A stretch of DNA of 20,791 nucleotides, from positions 1 through 20,791 of the forward strand of contig CAAGKW010000058.1 in the NCBI GenBank assembly GCA_900770585.1, written 5' to 3'. This stretch comes from an uncultured Alistipes sp. (GTDB taxonomy: Bacteria > Bacteroidota > Bacteroidia > Bacteroidales > Rikenellaceae). Numbering within the stretch: position 1 is the stretch's first letter; the number at the start of each line of letters is the position of its first letter. Shown piece after piece: positions 5,853-13,164 of the stretch. The notes under the pieces are model-generated. The model had not been told where the DNA came from. It was given only the letters and a program-made list of their open reading frames with translations, and did not search any database. A program made the position numbers and the translations under genes.

Positions 5853-6830
5853 TTATCCGACTATTCCGATCTTAATAATATCTTGCAGCAAAATAGCTCC
5901 AACCACTTCACCATTTTCATCAAGCACCGGCATACTCGTAATATGCAGCTCATTCATCTTTTGCAAAGCATTGACAGCCAACTCGTAGCAATCAATCGCC
6001 TTGGGCGATTTGGTCATTACGTTCTCGACTCTCTCATCATAGACATTTACGCCACGTTCAAGCATACGTCGCAGGTCGCCATCTGTAATAATACCAACCA
6101 ATTTATTATTCGCGTCAACAATTGACACCATACTCAAGCCTTTGCTACTCATTTCAACAATCGCCTTCTGTAATGTTGCGTCAACACCAACAACGGCATT
6201 ATTTGCCTGATCATACATCAGATCCGATACTCGAGTAAGCAACTTCTTACCCAACGATCCCGCAGGGTGATGCAGGCCAAAATCCTCGCGGCTATAATTT
6301 CTCAACTTTGATACTACAACCGCCAATGCATCGCCAATCACAAGTAGCGACGTAGTGCTTGAAGTAGGAGCCAAATGCAGATAACAAGCCTCCTCGAATG
6401 GCGGGAAGAAGAGATGATACTGACATTCACGAGCCAACGTAGATCGCTGATTACCTGTAATCGCAACTGTCGTCGATCCAATTTTCTTCAATGCTGGTAA
6501 CAGATTTACCACCTCGCCACTTTCGCCACTATAACTCATCATAATCACGACGTCGGAATCACTCAACATTCCCAAATCGCCGTGCATTGCTTCTGCCGGA
6601 TGCATAAAGAACGAAGGCGTTCCAAGGCTGGCCAATGTTGCAGCAATCTTTGTTCCGATATGTCCAGGTTTGCCCATACCAGTCAAGACCACCTTGCCTT
6701 TGCAATGCAACACCAAATCAACCAATATCTCGAAATCCTCGCCTAGCGAGTCTCGCGTTTTACGCAACGCATCTATCTCGATATCAAAAATATCTTGCGC
6801 CGCTTTTATTACCTCAAAATGATCACCCAT
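5853..6830 (-). CDS. kdsD: Arabinose-5-phosphate isomerase (KdsD/KpsF family)
   Basis: A 325-residue enzyme interconverting ribulose-5-phosphate and arabinose-5-phosphate, the first committed step to Kdo. The SIS domain fills about residues 30-180: GMGKPGHIGTKIAATLAS (51-68), FFMHPAEAMHGDLGM (74-88), SYSGESGEV (99-107) and APTSSTTSLLVIGDALA (154-170). LHHPAGSLGK (186-195) matches the end of that domain. Two CBS domains follow, about 200-260 and 268-325. GKPGH replaces the more usual GKSGH. Length and order match E. coli KdsD/KpsF. It is the last gene of the glycan module, 10 bases after the CMP-Kdo synthetase-like gene, which makes the Kdo (or Kdo-like sugar) assignment strong. It may be a capsule-type paralogue and not the only copy in the genome. 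Confidence 0.92.
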   Translation of the reverse strand: MGDHFEVIKAAQDIFDIEIDALRKTRDSLGEDFEILVDLVLHCKGKVVLTGMGKPGHIGTKIAATLASLGTPSFFMHPAEAMHGDLGMLSDSDVVIMMSYSGESGEVVNLLPALKKIGSTTVAITGNQRSTLARECQYHLFFPPFEEACYLHLAPTSSTTSLLVIGDALAVVVSKLRNYSREDFGLHHPAGSLGKKLLTRVSDLMYDQANNAVVGVDATLQKAIVEMSSKGLSMVSIVDANNKLVGIITDGDLRRMLERGVNVYDERVENVMTKSPKAIDCYELAVNALQKMNELHITSMPVLDENGEVVGAILLQDIIKIGIVG

Positions 6831-6840
6831 TTCTCACAGA

Positions 6841-7581
6841 TTACTTATCCAATCCCATCTCACGCATATATGCCTCAACCTGAACTCGATCCTTCGGTGT
6901 ATCCACCGACAAAGTTTTACAGTGAGCATTAATATAGTAGCAGTCCTTACGATTCTCAATAAAGCGGAACGAATCATTCTCCTCGATCTTTTCAATCGGG
7001 CCTCGTGGCGTATTGTGATAGTATTCCAATGCCTGAGGCGTGAATGCGCCAACACCAACGAACTTCTGGTAAGCATAGTTCATATCACCTTTGGGGAACG
7101 GAATCGGTGCACGCGAAATAAACAAGCAAACGCCATCTGCATTGGTCACAATTTTAAGGTTCGTCGGATCAACAACTTCAACAGGATTCGAGAAATCGGT
7201 CATCAAATTCGAAACATAGAATCCGTCTTCGGGCAACGACTCAGGAATACACTTTACGATATCAGCCCCCATTACCAATGGCTCATCGCCATTAATCATT
7301 ACATACAGATCGGCCTCAATCTGCTTCGAGAACTCGTACAGGCGCTCAGTAGCAGTTTCACAATCAGACGAGGTTATCACAACCTTTGCGCCAAAGCCTT
7401 CGGCTACGTCCTTGATTTCATCGCTATCAGTCGCAACATAAACTTCTTCAAAGCGTTCAACCTCTTTGCTATGTTTCCACACCCAGTAAACCATCGGTTT
7501 GCCACAAATCAATGCCAATGGTTTGTTGTTAAATCTCGACGACTCCTTACGTGCAGGAATCATTCCTACAATCTTTTGCAT
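6841..7581 (-). CDS. CMP-Kdo synthetase-like cytidylyltransferase (KdsB family)
   Basis: A 246-residue nucleotidyltransferase expected to join CMP from CTP to Kdo or a related 3-deoxy-ulosonic acid. MIPARKESSRFNNKPL (7-22) is the CTP-binding loop, VATDSDEI (49-56) and NGDEPLV (97-103) line the active site, and SVDTPKD (225-231) matches the KdsB C-terminal motif. Length matches the family. Differences from typical KdsB are visible: NGDEP for QGDEP, CETATERL for the usual S/T-G-T-D/E-R, and a long insert-like stretch TPRGPIEKIEENDSFRFIE. It may therefore be a capsule paralogue (KpsU-like) or act on a modified acid sugar. It lies 20 bases after the flippase and 10 bases before the isomerase, so is co-transcribed. 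Family is secure; exact sugar is not. Confidence 0.85.
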   Translation of the reverse strand: MQKIVGMIPARKESSRFNNKPLALICGKPMVYWVWKHSKEVERFEEVYVATDSDEIKDVAEGFGAKVVITSSDCETATERLYEFSKQIEADLYVMINGDEPLVMGADIVKCIPESLPEDGFYVSNLMTDFSNPVEVVDPTNLKIVTNADGVCLFISRAPIPFPKGDMNYAYQKFVGVGAFTPQALEYYHNTPRGPIEKIEENDSFRFIENRKDCYYINAHCKTLSVDTPKDRVQVEAYMREMGLDK

Positions 7582-7601
7582 AATTTTTATTGTGTTTTAT
7601 A

Positions 7602-9125
7602 TTACTTGTTCAATTTAAGTAATTTGACGATCGGCTCTTTTATAATTGACCGTTCGTAATCATTTAATATATATTTCCAATTAACACTAATGTAGATAAT
7701 AGTATAAAGTAGAATCCCAAGTATCAATATCCATAAATTATAAAAATCAATAACTTTATAAAGGAATAGAGTGATTGCACTCATCGTCATTGGAAGCACG
7801 ACGAGTCGCCCTATACTCTTCCAAAATCTCCACATATCCAAACCCAACTTGCGTTGATAATACCAATTCATTATAAAACCATTGCCAATCAATAAAGACA
7901 ACCCCGTCATCACTGCCGCGCCGATAATTCCCCAAATATGCAATAGATACCAAGTTCCAATTACATTGACAATTGCAATACCCAAATAAACCAATGCTCG
8001 GAATTTATTCTTATTCCTCGCCATCAATATATTTAAGCAAAAACTCTGTACCAATGGCACCATATTGGGCAACATCACCACAACCGCAACCCAATACGCA
8101 TCTTTATATTCATCACCCACGTAAAAGTGAATAAAAGGCTGTCCGAATGCAATAAAACCAAATATAACTATTGATATTATTAGGCATTGAATACGACCCA
8201 TACGAATTGCCATATTCGTTATTTCATCGTTATTTGCACCCTCAAAAACCATTTTATTTGCTTTGGGGATCAACAATGACGAAATTCCTCCATTAATTGT
8301 AAATATCATCGAAGACATTATCTCTCCCACCGAATAAACAGCGACGCCAGCAATTGCCAAAGTTGGAATGGCGCCCATCAATACTGTGTCTGTTGTCACA
8401 TACAAATGCGAAACTATATTCGAAACAAACACCCAAAATGAGAATGTCAAAATATCTTTCACTAAAGGGATAGATGGTTTTGCAAAGATTGGGCGAATAT
8501 TCAATTTTCGGCTGACAAACAGATAATAAATTACTCGAAATAGAATTGTCGCTACTAATGAAGATACAGCCAATCCAATCGACGCATACCCCATATAGAG
8601 AGCTATCAGATTAAGAATTGGACCAGCACAAGTAGCAAAAATACTCATCGTTTGCAAGAATATAAACTTCTCGTGTGCATTTACAATCGAGATGTATGGA
8701 GCTGCTATAAAATTGACCGCAGTGTTAATCGCTAATACTACAATCAATGTCTTCATTGTGGACAATTGATCTGGTGCCAAGGAGTGGTCGTACCAATATC
8801 CAACACCAAATGCCATTATCACTCCGACCAATAAGGCGAGGGCTGCAACAATCCTAAATATCATCACGAATAGACCAAGAACCTTACGTTCCTCTTCAAC
8901 ACCTTCTTCGACACGAGCTTTGATCAAATATCTCGTAATCGCCGATCCCAAACCCAACGAGATCAATGACAAATATCCAGTTATACTTCCCGATAATTTA
9001 TAAAGGGCATATTCCTCCTGCCCCAATAATTCAAGCATTATCGGTGTATAAAAAAATGGGATTAAACTACTTAAAGCCAGGTTTACGTAGTTTAACACAA
9101 TACCTTTTTTTAGTTCGCCTCCCAT
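7602..9125 (-). CDS. Wzx-like polysaccharide/lipid-linked glycan flippase (MOP superfamily)
   Basis: 507 residues with about 12-14 hydrophobic helices, an integral inner-membrane protein. The N-terminus GIVLNYVNLALSSLIPFFYTP followed by LGQEEYALYKLSGSITGY is the usual opening of polysaccharide-biosynthesis flippases, which turn lipid-linked oligosaccharides to the periplasmic face. The gene is noticeably AT-rich (many Ile, Phe, Asn and Lys codons ending in A or T) beside the GC-rich genes left and right, a sign of recent transfer common to O-antigen and capsule loci. It lies 12 bases after the putative glycosyltransferase and 20 before the KdsB-like gene. No Wzy polymerase or ligase is in the window, so the export substrate may be a single unit or be finished elsewhere. 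Confidence 0.85.
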   Translation of the reverse strand: MGGELKKGIVLNYVNLALSSLIPFFYTPIMLELLGQEEYALYKLSGSITGYLSLISLGLGSAITRYLIKARVEEGVEEERKVLGLFVMIFRIVAALALLVGVIMAFGVGYWYDHSLAPDQLSTMKTLIVVLAINTAVNFIAAPYISIVNAHEKFIFLQTMSIFATCAGPILNLIALYMGYASIGLAVSSLVATILFRVIYYLFVSRKLNIRPIFAKPSIPLVKDILTFSFWVFVSNIVSHLYVTTDTVLMGAIPTLAIAGVAVYSVGEIMSSMIFTINGGISSLLIPKANKMVFEGANNDEITNMAIRMGRIQCLIISIVIFGFIAFGQPFIHFYVGDEYKDAYWVAVVVMLPNMVPLVQSFCLNILMARNKNKFRALVYLGIAIVNVIGTWYLLHIWGIIGAAVMTGLSLLIGNGFIMNWYYQRKLGLDMWRFWKSIGRLVVLPMTMSAITLFLYKVIDFYNLWILILGILLYTIIYISVNWKYILNDYERSIIKEPIVKLLKLNK

Positions 9126-9137
9126 CTACCTATCACT

Positions 9138-9911
9138 CTAAAACAATGTATCAATGTCAACTCGAGGAAACACCTCCAATTTTCCACCTCGTGTCGCATT
9201 AAATATATTTACGCCATGAGCATCTGCATACTCTTTTGCTGAAATATATGTCAATGTACTTAAATCCAATCGCGGTATATATAGATCTTCCTTTTCATTA
9301 GCATAATTAGCGACAAAATAGTCCTTCGCATTAGGATCGAGCACTATCTCGCCACTACTATTCATACTCTTTTGGAAATGATGATCAACTCCGATCAAAT
9401 AGATATCTTTGATCCCCATATAAACAGCGAACTGCATTGCTGTATAAGCCACAGTGTTAGACGCTACAACATAGCGCGAAATATCATCGCTAAATCCATA
9501 TTTATCCCCAATACGAATATCTTTGATATGAAAGCAACGAGCATTCGTCAATCTAACTCCATCGTACCACTTGGTTTCAATTGGGATATATTTGATCTGC
9601 GACAGATTTTCATTTATCTCTTCTACGCTACTCGTCAACGTCTTATAATCTTGCGACAAATAATACGTAGGACGCCAATCTGTCTGGTCAAATATGTGGT
9701 ATATACGATTAAACCCAAATGTAATATCTCCATTCTGGGCTATTCTATTTAAATCCTCAACTCGCAAGCTTGGGCCATTACCAATAATGAAACAACGTCG
9801 CCCCTTGTGAATATTACGCAACGAGGCAAGATGGCGCCCTTCGGGAAAGAATCTCCAATATTTTACTTTAAAATTGCGATATCGAGCAACAATAGAATCA
9901 AAAATTCTCAT
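9138..9911 (-). CDS. DUF115/MptE-like protein, putative glycosyltransferase
   Basis: About 257 residues from ATG 9911. FIIGNGPSL (about 41-49) is a glycine-rich nucleotide-binding-type loop; GFNRIYHIF (66-74) and IYLIGVDHHF (170-179) follow, and the C-terminus has NATRGGKLEVFPRVD. This order matches proteins named 6-hydroxymethylpterin diphosphokinase MptE-like (DUF115) in surface-glycan loci. GNGPSL and the I-Y-L-x-G-[VI]-D block also resemble the Campylobacter CstII sialyltransferase (GT42). Beside a CMP-sugar synthetase, a CMP-sugar-dependent transferase is attractive but unproven. The frame runs to 9974, but only with a GTG start that would overlap a good -7 box at 9956-9963, so ATG at 9911 is preferred. 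First gene of the AT-rich module. Confidence 0.7.
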   Translation of the reverse strand: MRIFDSIVARYRNFKVKYWRFFPEGRHLASLRNIHKGRRCFIIGNGPSLRVEDLNRIAQNGDITFGFNRIYHIFDQTDWRPTYYLSQDYKTLTSSVEEINENLSQIKYIPIETKWYDGVRLTNARCFHIKDIRIGDKYGFSDDISRYVVASNTVAYTAMQFAVYMGIKDIYLIGVDHHFQKSMNSSGEIVLDPNAKDYFVANYANEKEDLYIPRLDLSTLTYISAKEYADAHGVNIFNATRGGKLEVFPRVDIDTLF

Positions 9912-9955
9912 CTTTAAACACTTTGATATTCGTCTCACATCTGTATTAAAACTGA

Positions 9956-9986
9956 CAAATATACGAAATTTCACACTACTTTCAAT
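9956..9986 (-). promoter_or_regulatory. Promoter of the glycan module
   Basis: The minus strand reads ATTG (9983-9986), 19 bases, TATATTTG (9956-9963). The -7 box is an exact consensus match and the -33 matches three of four. The start point near 9949 gives a leader of about 38 bases before the ATG at 9911. It separates the module from the FNT gene, which ends at 9990. Confidence 0.55.
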
Positions 9987-9989
9987 ATC

Positions 9990-10592
9990 TTACCCTTTGA
10001 AGGTTTTGCCCATAAACCAGCGGGGGAGGTTGCAGCCGATGTAGTTGCCGATGATAGCCCACAGCCACGCCCAGAGCATCATCATCTCGAACTTGCCAAA
10101 CAGCAGTGCCGCAGCGTAATAGAATGCGTCAGCCACGCAGTGAGGCAGACCGCACATAATGAACACCGGTACGCCAAACAGCAGCGGCCAATAGTGCCCT
10201 TTACGCGCTCCATAGACCGCCAGCGTCATAATCATTCCCGTGCCCACCGAGGTCACCAGCAGTGCGTCCCACGACGCCGCCAGACGAGCCGCGAGGATTG
10301 TATCGAGGTTTGAGTGCAGGGCCTCCGAGCCACAATAGCGAGCTATGCAAGCCGCCAAAAGGCAACCCACGGCATTGCCTGCCAACATTGCGATCAATCG
10401 TGGCCACTGTCGGTAGGGCAGGAAGCCCGATTTGCCCGTGTAGAGCTGTGCACCGCACATCACCACGCACAACAATCCGAATGCGAACAACACCGCACCC
10501 GCCAGACCTCCGACACGCAGATAGACCAGACCTGCGATGCCGATCAGCAGACCGGCAAACACCGACATCGAAATGAACTCTCTGTGTTTCAT
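9990..10592 (-). CDS. Short formate/nitrite transporter (FNT) family channel
   Basis: 200 residues with about six hydrophobic helices. CGAQLYTGKSG (46-56) matches the FNT omega-loop motif (usual form GAELFTG), and GLPHCVADAFYYA (148-160) matches the second signature, with H151 at the place of the central pore histidine (H209 in FocA). FNT proteins pass formate, nitrite, hydrosulfide or lactate as monovalent anions or neutral acids. At 200 residues it is well below the usual 260-290, with shortened termini and loops, so it is a divergent branch whose substrate I cannot assign. It starts 4 bases after the PepSY-type gene and is clearly in that operon. Confidence 0.72.
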   Translation of the reverse strand: MKHREFISMSVFAGLLIGIAGLVYLRVGGLAGAVLFAFGLLCVVMCGAQLYTGKSGFLPYRQWPRLIAMLAGNAVGCLLAACIARYCGSEALHSNLDTILAARLAASWDALLVTSVGTGMIMTLAVYGARKGHYWPLLFGVPVFIMCGLPHCVADAFYYAAALLFGKFEMMMLWAWLWAIIGNYIGCNLPRWFMGKTFKG

Positions 10593-10596
10593 CTTT

Positions 10597-11166
10597 TTAT
10601 TTGAATAACAACAGTAACAAAATCGGCAATGCGATACCGATCAGCATCTCCACGCCGCCACGTCCCCAAAGACCTTTTCGACCCTTGATCATAAACATTC
10701 CCGTCAGCGTGATCACGATGAGCGACACGGCGAATGCGTCCGAGAACCAGGTCCACCACTTATGTGGGTTGTAGTGGAGTGTTGTCATCTGGCTCACCAG
10801 CGGGCGGCGACGCAACGACTCATAGACCACACGACCCTTCGCCAGATCGGCCTCGATCGACGAGCCTCCCTTCAAGAAGACCTTCAACTGACCCTCGCGC
10901 GGGAAGTAGTGTTTGGTATATCGTTCGTCGGCACCAATGCGCACCATCAGCTCTTCAACTGCCTCACGGTCAAATGACTGCTGTGTAGGCAGGTCGTTGA
11001 TGGCATACACCTTTCGCGTGATCGAATAGTGGGGATTGATCTGGTCGCGGTGGTTCATATAGATGCCCGATATGGCGTAGATCAACACCATACCTGCAAA
11101 CAGAAACGACAGATCGCGGTGCAACACACGGCACCAGCGACGCAGATCGTTACTCGACAATTTCAT
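10597..11166 (-). CDS. PepSY-associated transmembrane protein
   Basis: 189 residues: a first transmembrane helix at about 20-36, a roughly 100-residue extracytoplasmic PepSY-like domain (YSITRKVYAINDLP to GRVVYESLRRRPLV), then helices at about 143-160 and 171-188. LHRDLSFLFAGMVLIYAISG and LHYNPHKWWTWFSD are typical of PepSY-associated TM proteins. Related proteins with more helices act in iron or siderophore reduction or bind haem; whether this short form does is unknown. His residues at the membrane faces (H17, H39, H134) could be haem or metal ligands (inference). Its ATG lies inside the end of the lipoprotein gene (17-base overlap), suggesting translational coupling, and the FNT gene follows after 4 bases. 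Confidence 0.72.
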   Translation of the reverse strand: MKLSSNDLRRWCRVLHRDLSFLFAGMVLIYAISGIYMNHRDQINPHYSITRKVYAINDLPTQQSFDREAVEELMVRIGADERYTKHYFPREGQLKVFLKGGSSIEADLAKGRVVYESLRRRPLVSQMTTLHYNPHKWWTWFSDAFAVSLIVITLTGMFMIKGRKGLWGRGGVEMLIGIALPILLLLLFK

Positions 11167-11722
11167 AAGCCTGAGCCTCTACGAAATAGAACGACAGATA
11201 CTCCTTGCCGTCAACCGCTGCGCGAGCCGCGATCTTAGCGCGGAAGTCGGCAATGCGCTCCTCGCTGGTGTTGGCCGTTTCGCCACGTGCAGCCTTCTCG
11301 GTGTCGCAACCGCCTTCGCCGTCACCCTCGCCGTGTTTCTCCTCGGTCTGGTTGGCAATGCGTTGCTCCCAAGCCTGCAAATATGCCTCGTCGATTCGCT
11401 CCTCGCACAGCACGCCCTGCACCTTCACCACGCTATTGACGCACTCCTGCGCGAACGAGCCCAACTCGGCAGCCTCGATGCGGAGGGTCTGACCGCCGTC
11501 GCCCAACAGGAAGATTTTGCTTGCGCTGTGCGAGCAGATGTGGGTGCAAACGCCCTCGATCTCGATCAACTGACCTACCAATGCCTCGCCGTCAGCGAAC
11601 AGCGAGTCGATCACAACTGCCTGAGCCTCTACACTCTCAGCGGTTTTATTGTTCTGATTGTTACCACAAGCGACCAGCATCAACGCTGCTGCTACGATTG
11701 TAAAAAACGAATAGAGTTTCAT
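11150..11722 (-). CDS. Lipoprotein with CxHxCxH motif and OB-like region
   Basis: 190 residues with a lipoprotein signal: lipobox LVAC with C19 as the lipidated residue, so membrane-anchored and facing the periplasm or surface. Residues 45-110 (LVGQLIEIEGVCTHICSHSASKIFLLGDGGQTLRIEA, then VKVQGVLCEERI) have the strand pattern of an OB-fold. Within it C59, H61, C63 and H65 alternate as CxHxCxH, an obvious metal or haem ligand candidate. Residues 128-140 add HGEGDGEGGC. I do not recognise a named family. It is the first gene of a three-gene unit with the PepSY-type protein (17-base overlap) and the FNT channel, which suggests handling of a metal or small redox ligand at the envelope. Function is inference. 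Confidence 0.7.
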   Translation of the reverse strand: MKLYSFFTIVAAALMLVACGNNQNNKTAESVEAQAVVIDSLFADGEALVGQLIEIEGVCTHICSHSASKIFLLGDGGQTLRIEAAELGSFAQECVNSVVKVQGVLCEERIDEAYLQAWEQRIANQTEEKHGEGDGEGGCDTEKAARGETANTSEERIADFRAKIAARAAVDGKEYLSFYFVEAQAYEIVE

Positions 11723-11768
11723 AGATTGTTATGCTTTTTAGTTTGAAAATTCTCGATTTGCTTACTCA

Positions 11769-11776
11769 CAAAGGTA
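11769..11776 (-). promoter_or_regulatory. Candidate -7 box for the lipoprotein/PepSY/FNT operon
   Basis: The minus strand reads TACCTTTG, an exact TAnnTTTG match, about 47 bases before the ATG at 11722. No TTTG is seen at the usual -33 distance. Confidence 0.5.
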
Positions 11777-11851
11777 ATGATTTTTTTTGAACTGCACGGC
11801 TATCAGCCCCAAATTAACCGATTTAATCACATCGGTCTTGCATTTTTTCGT

Positions 11852-11859
11852 TATCTTTG
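11852..11859 (+). promoter_or_regulatory. -7 box of the pnuT-thiN operon
   Basis: TATCTTTG is an exact TAnnTTTG match 25 bases before the ATG at 11885; a start near 11866 gives a leader of about 19 bases. No -33 TTTG is evident. The leader is too short for a TPP riboswitch. Confidence 0.55.
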
Positions 11860-11884
11860 TACTCAGAATTTAAAAACACGAAGA

Positions 11885-12475
11885 ATGTTATTGGCTCTCG
11901 AAATCATCGGCGTCATCGTCGGACTGATCTACCTCTGGTTGGAGTACCGCGCCTCGGTGTGGCTCTGGCTGACCAACATCATTATGCCCGCAATCTATAT
12001 CTACATCTATGGCGAGGCGGGTTTCTATGCCGATATGGGTATCAATATCTACTACCTCGTGGCGAGCATCTATGGTTGGGCGATGTGGCTCCGACGTGGC
12101 GACAGCGGCGAGCAGTTGCAAATCACCCACACCCCCAAGAAGATGATTCTGCCCCTCACGGCGGCATTTGCTGTCGCAATGGCGGTAATCACTTATATAT
12201 TAATCAACTACACCGACAGCACCGTACCCTACGGCGATAGCTTCACCACGGCACTCAGCATCGTCGCGCTCTATATGTTGGCTCGCAAGCAGGTCGAGCA
12301 GTGGCTGGTGTGGCTGGTAGTCGATGCCGTATGTTGCGGTCTATATTTATATAAAGGTCTTTATCCGACGGCCGCTCTCTATGGTTTGTACACCATTTTG
12401 GCGTGGGTGGGCTACCTGCGTTGGTTGAAGATGATCGAAGAGCAGAAACACAATGCAACACTTCCCACTGCCTAA
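11885..12475 (+). CDS. pnuT: PnuC-family vitamin transporter, probably thiamine (PnuT)
   Basis: 196 residues with about seven hydrophobic helices. VGLIYLWLEYRASVWLWLTNI, YADMGINIYYLVASIYGWAMW and the C-terminal WLVWLVVDAVCCGLYLYKGL are the PnuC signature regions. PnuC proteins are facilitators whose cargo is trapped by phosphorylation inside the cell. Classic PnuC takes nicotinamide riboside; in Bacteroidetes, PnuC relatives coupled to thiamine pyrophosphokinase carry thiamine (PnuT). The overlapping downstream gene here is exactly that kinase, so thiamine is the likely cargo (context inference). The frame is open back to 11777, but that would place the -7 box inside the gene and add a non-family extension, so ATG at 11885 is chosen. 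Confidence 0.85.
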   Translation: MLLALEIIGVIVGLIYLWLEYRASVWLWLTNIIMPAIYIYIYGEAGFYADMGINIYYLVASIYGWAMWLRRGDSGEQLQITHTPKKMILPLTAAFAVAMAVITYILINYTDSTVPYGDSFTTALSIVALYMLARKQVEQWLVWLVVDAVCCGLYLYKGLYPTAALYGLYTILAWVGYLRWLKMIEEQKHNATLPTA

Positions 12476-13097
12476 ATCGACCGATCGCCCTGCATTGGTG
12501 ATCCTGGCTGCCGGCGACTTCCCGCACGGCGAGGTGGCTCGTGCGTTGCTCGATGCGGCCGACGAGGTGATCTGTTGCGACGGCGCGGCCGAGGAGTATT
12601 GCGCTACGGGAGCTCAGCCCGTGGCTGTGGTGGGCGATTTCGATTCGCTCTCGCAGGATTTGCGCACACGCCTTGCCGACCGACTCTATCACCGTCCCGA
12701 TCAAGATGTCAATGACCTGTGGAAGGCGCTTTCGTTGGCTCTCGAACGCGGGGCGCAGGAGGTTGTGGTGTTGGGAGCGTTTGGGCGCCGCGAGGACCAC
12801 TCGATCGGCAACCTGATGCTCTGCGCGGCACGAATGAACGAGGTTGCGATCCACGTGGTTGGCGATCGCGGAGTGTTCGAATTTATTGATAGCGATAGTG
12901 AGTTCGAAAGTTTTGCGGGCGAGCAGGTTTCGTTGTTCACCCTTTCGCCCTCGACCGAGATTTCGACCGACGGGCTGCGCTACGAACCACCTCAGAACCA
13001 CCTCACGGCGATGTGGCAAGGGGTGTCGAACGAATCGCTCGGCGAGCAATTCACAATCCGCACCAACGGCCCCACAATCGTCTATCGGCTGTTCTAA
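12453..13097 (+). CDS. thiN: Thiamine pyrophosphokinase
   Basis: A 214-residue cytosolic enzyme moving pyrophosphate from ATP to thiamine, giving TPP in one step. Visible family motifs: LAAGDFP (18-24), CCDGAAE (41-47), VVGDFDSLS (59-67), DQDVNDLWKAL (83-93, usually DQDxTDLxKAL) and GAFGRREDHSIGN (108-120). The C-terminal beta domain with STDGLRYE and the SN.S....F sequence is also typical. Length is normal. The ATG lies 23 bases inside the end of the transporter gene, in another frame, so the two are translationally coupled. The pairing makes an uptake-and-trap route for external thiamine. It ends at a bidirectional terminator shared with the converging peroxidase gene. Confidence 0.9.
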   Translation: MQHFPLPKSTDRPALVILAAGDFPHGEVARALLDAADEVICCDGAAEEYCATGAQPVAVVGDFDSLSQDLRTRLADRLYHRPDQDVNDLWKALSLALERGAQEVVVLGAFGRREDHSIGNLMLCAARMNEVAIHVVGDRGVFEFIDSDSEFESFAGEQVSLFTLSPSTEISTDGLRYEPPQNHLTAMWQGVSNESLGEQFTIRTNGPTIVYRLF

Positions 13098-13113
13098 ACT
13101 CGCCCCAAGAAAT

Positions 13114-13148
13114 AAAACGCCTGCCCCAAAACGGAGCAGGCGCTTTTG
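13114..13148. terminator. Bidirectional terminator between thiN and the peroxidase gene
   Basis: CGCCTGCCCC (13118-13127) pairs with GGAGCAGGCG (13133-13142), 10 bp with one C/A mismatch, loop AAAAC. AATAAAA precedes and CTTTTG follows, giving U-tracts on both strands. It lies 16 bases past each stop codon. Confidence 0.8.
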
Positions 13149-13164
13149 TTAGCAAGTGCGGAGG

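Noticed and set aside
5811..6125. 104-codon plus-strand frame after the tRNA
   Set aside because: It starts inside the terminator hairpin and lies opposite the CBS domains of the isomerase.
9975..9989. Attachment-site repeat of the tRNA 3' end at the far side of the AT-rich module
   Set aside because: No copy of GGGTCCACCA or a close variant was found there by eye, and no integrase is present, so tRNA-targeted integration is not supported.
11723..11884. TPP riboswitch upstream of the thiamine operon
   Set aside because: None of the conserved THI-box segments (such as CTGAGA or ACCTGAT) is seen, and the -7 box leaves only about 19 bases of leader.
12255..13049. 264-codon minus-strand frame opposite pnuT-thiN
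   Set aside because: Shadow of two well-matched genes; composition is Arg/His-rich and no motif is present.
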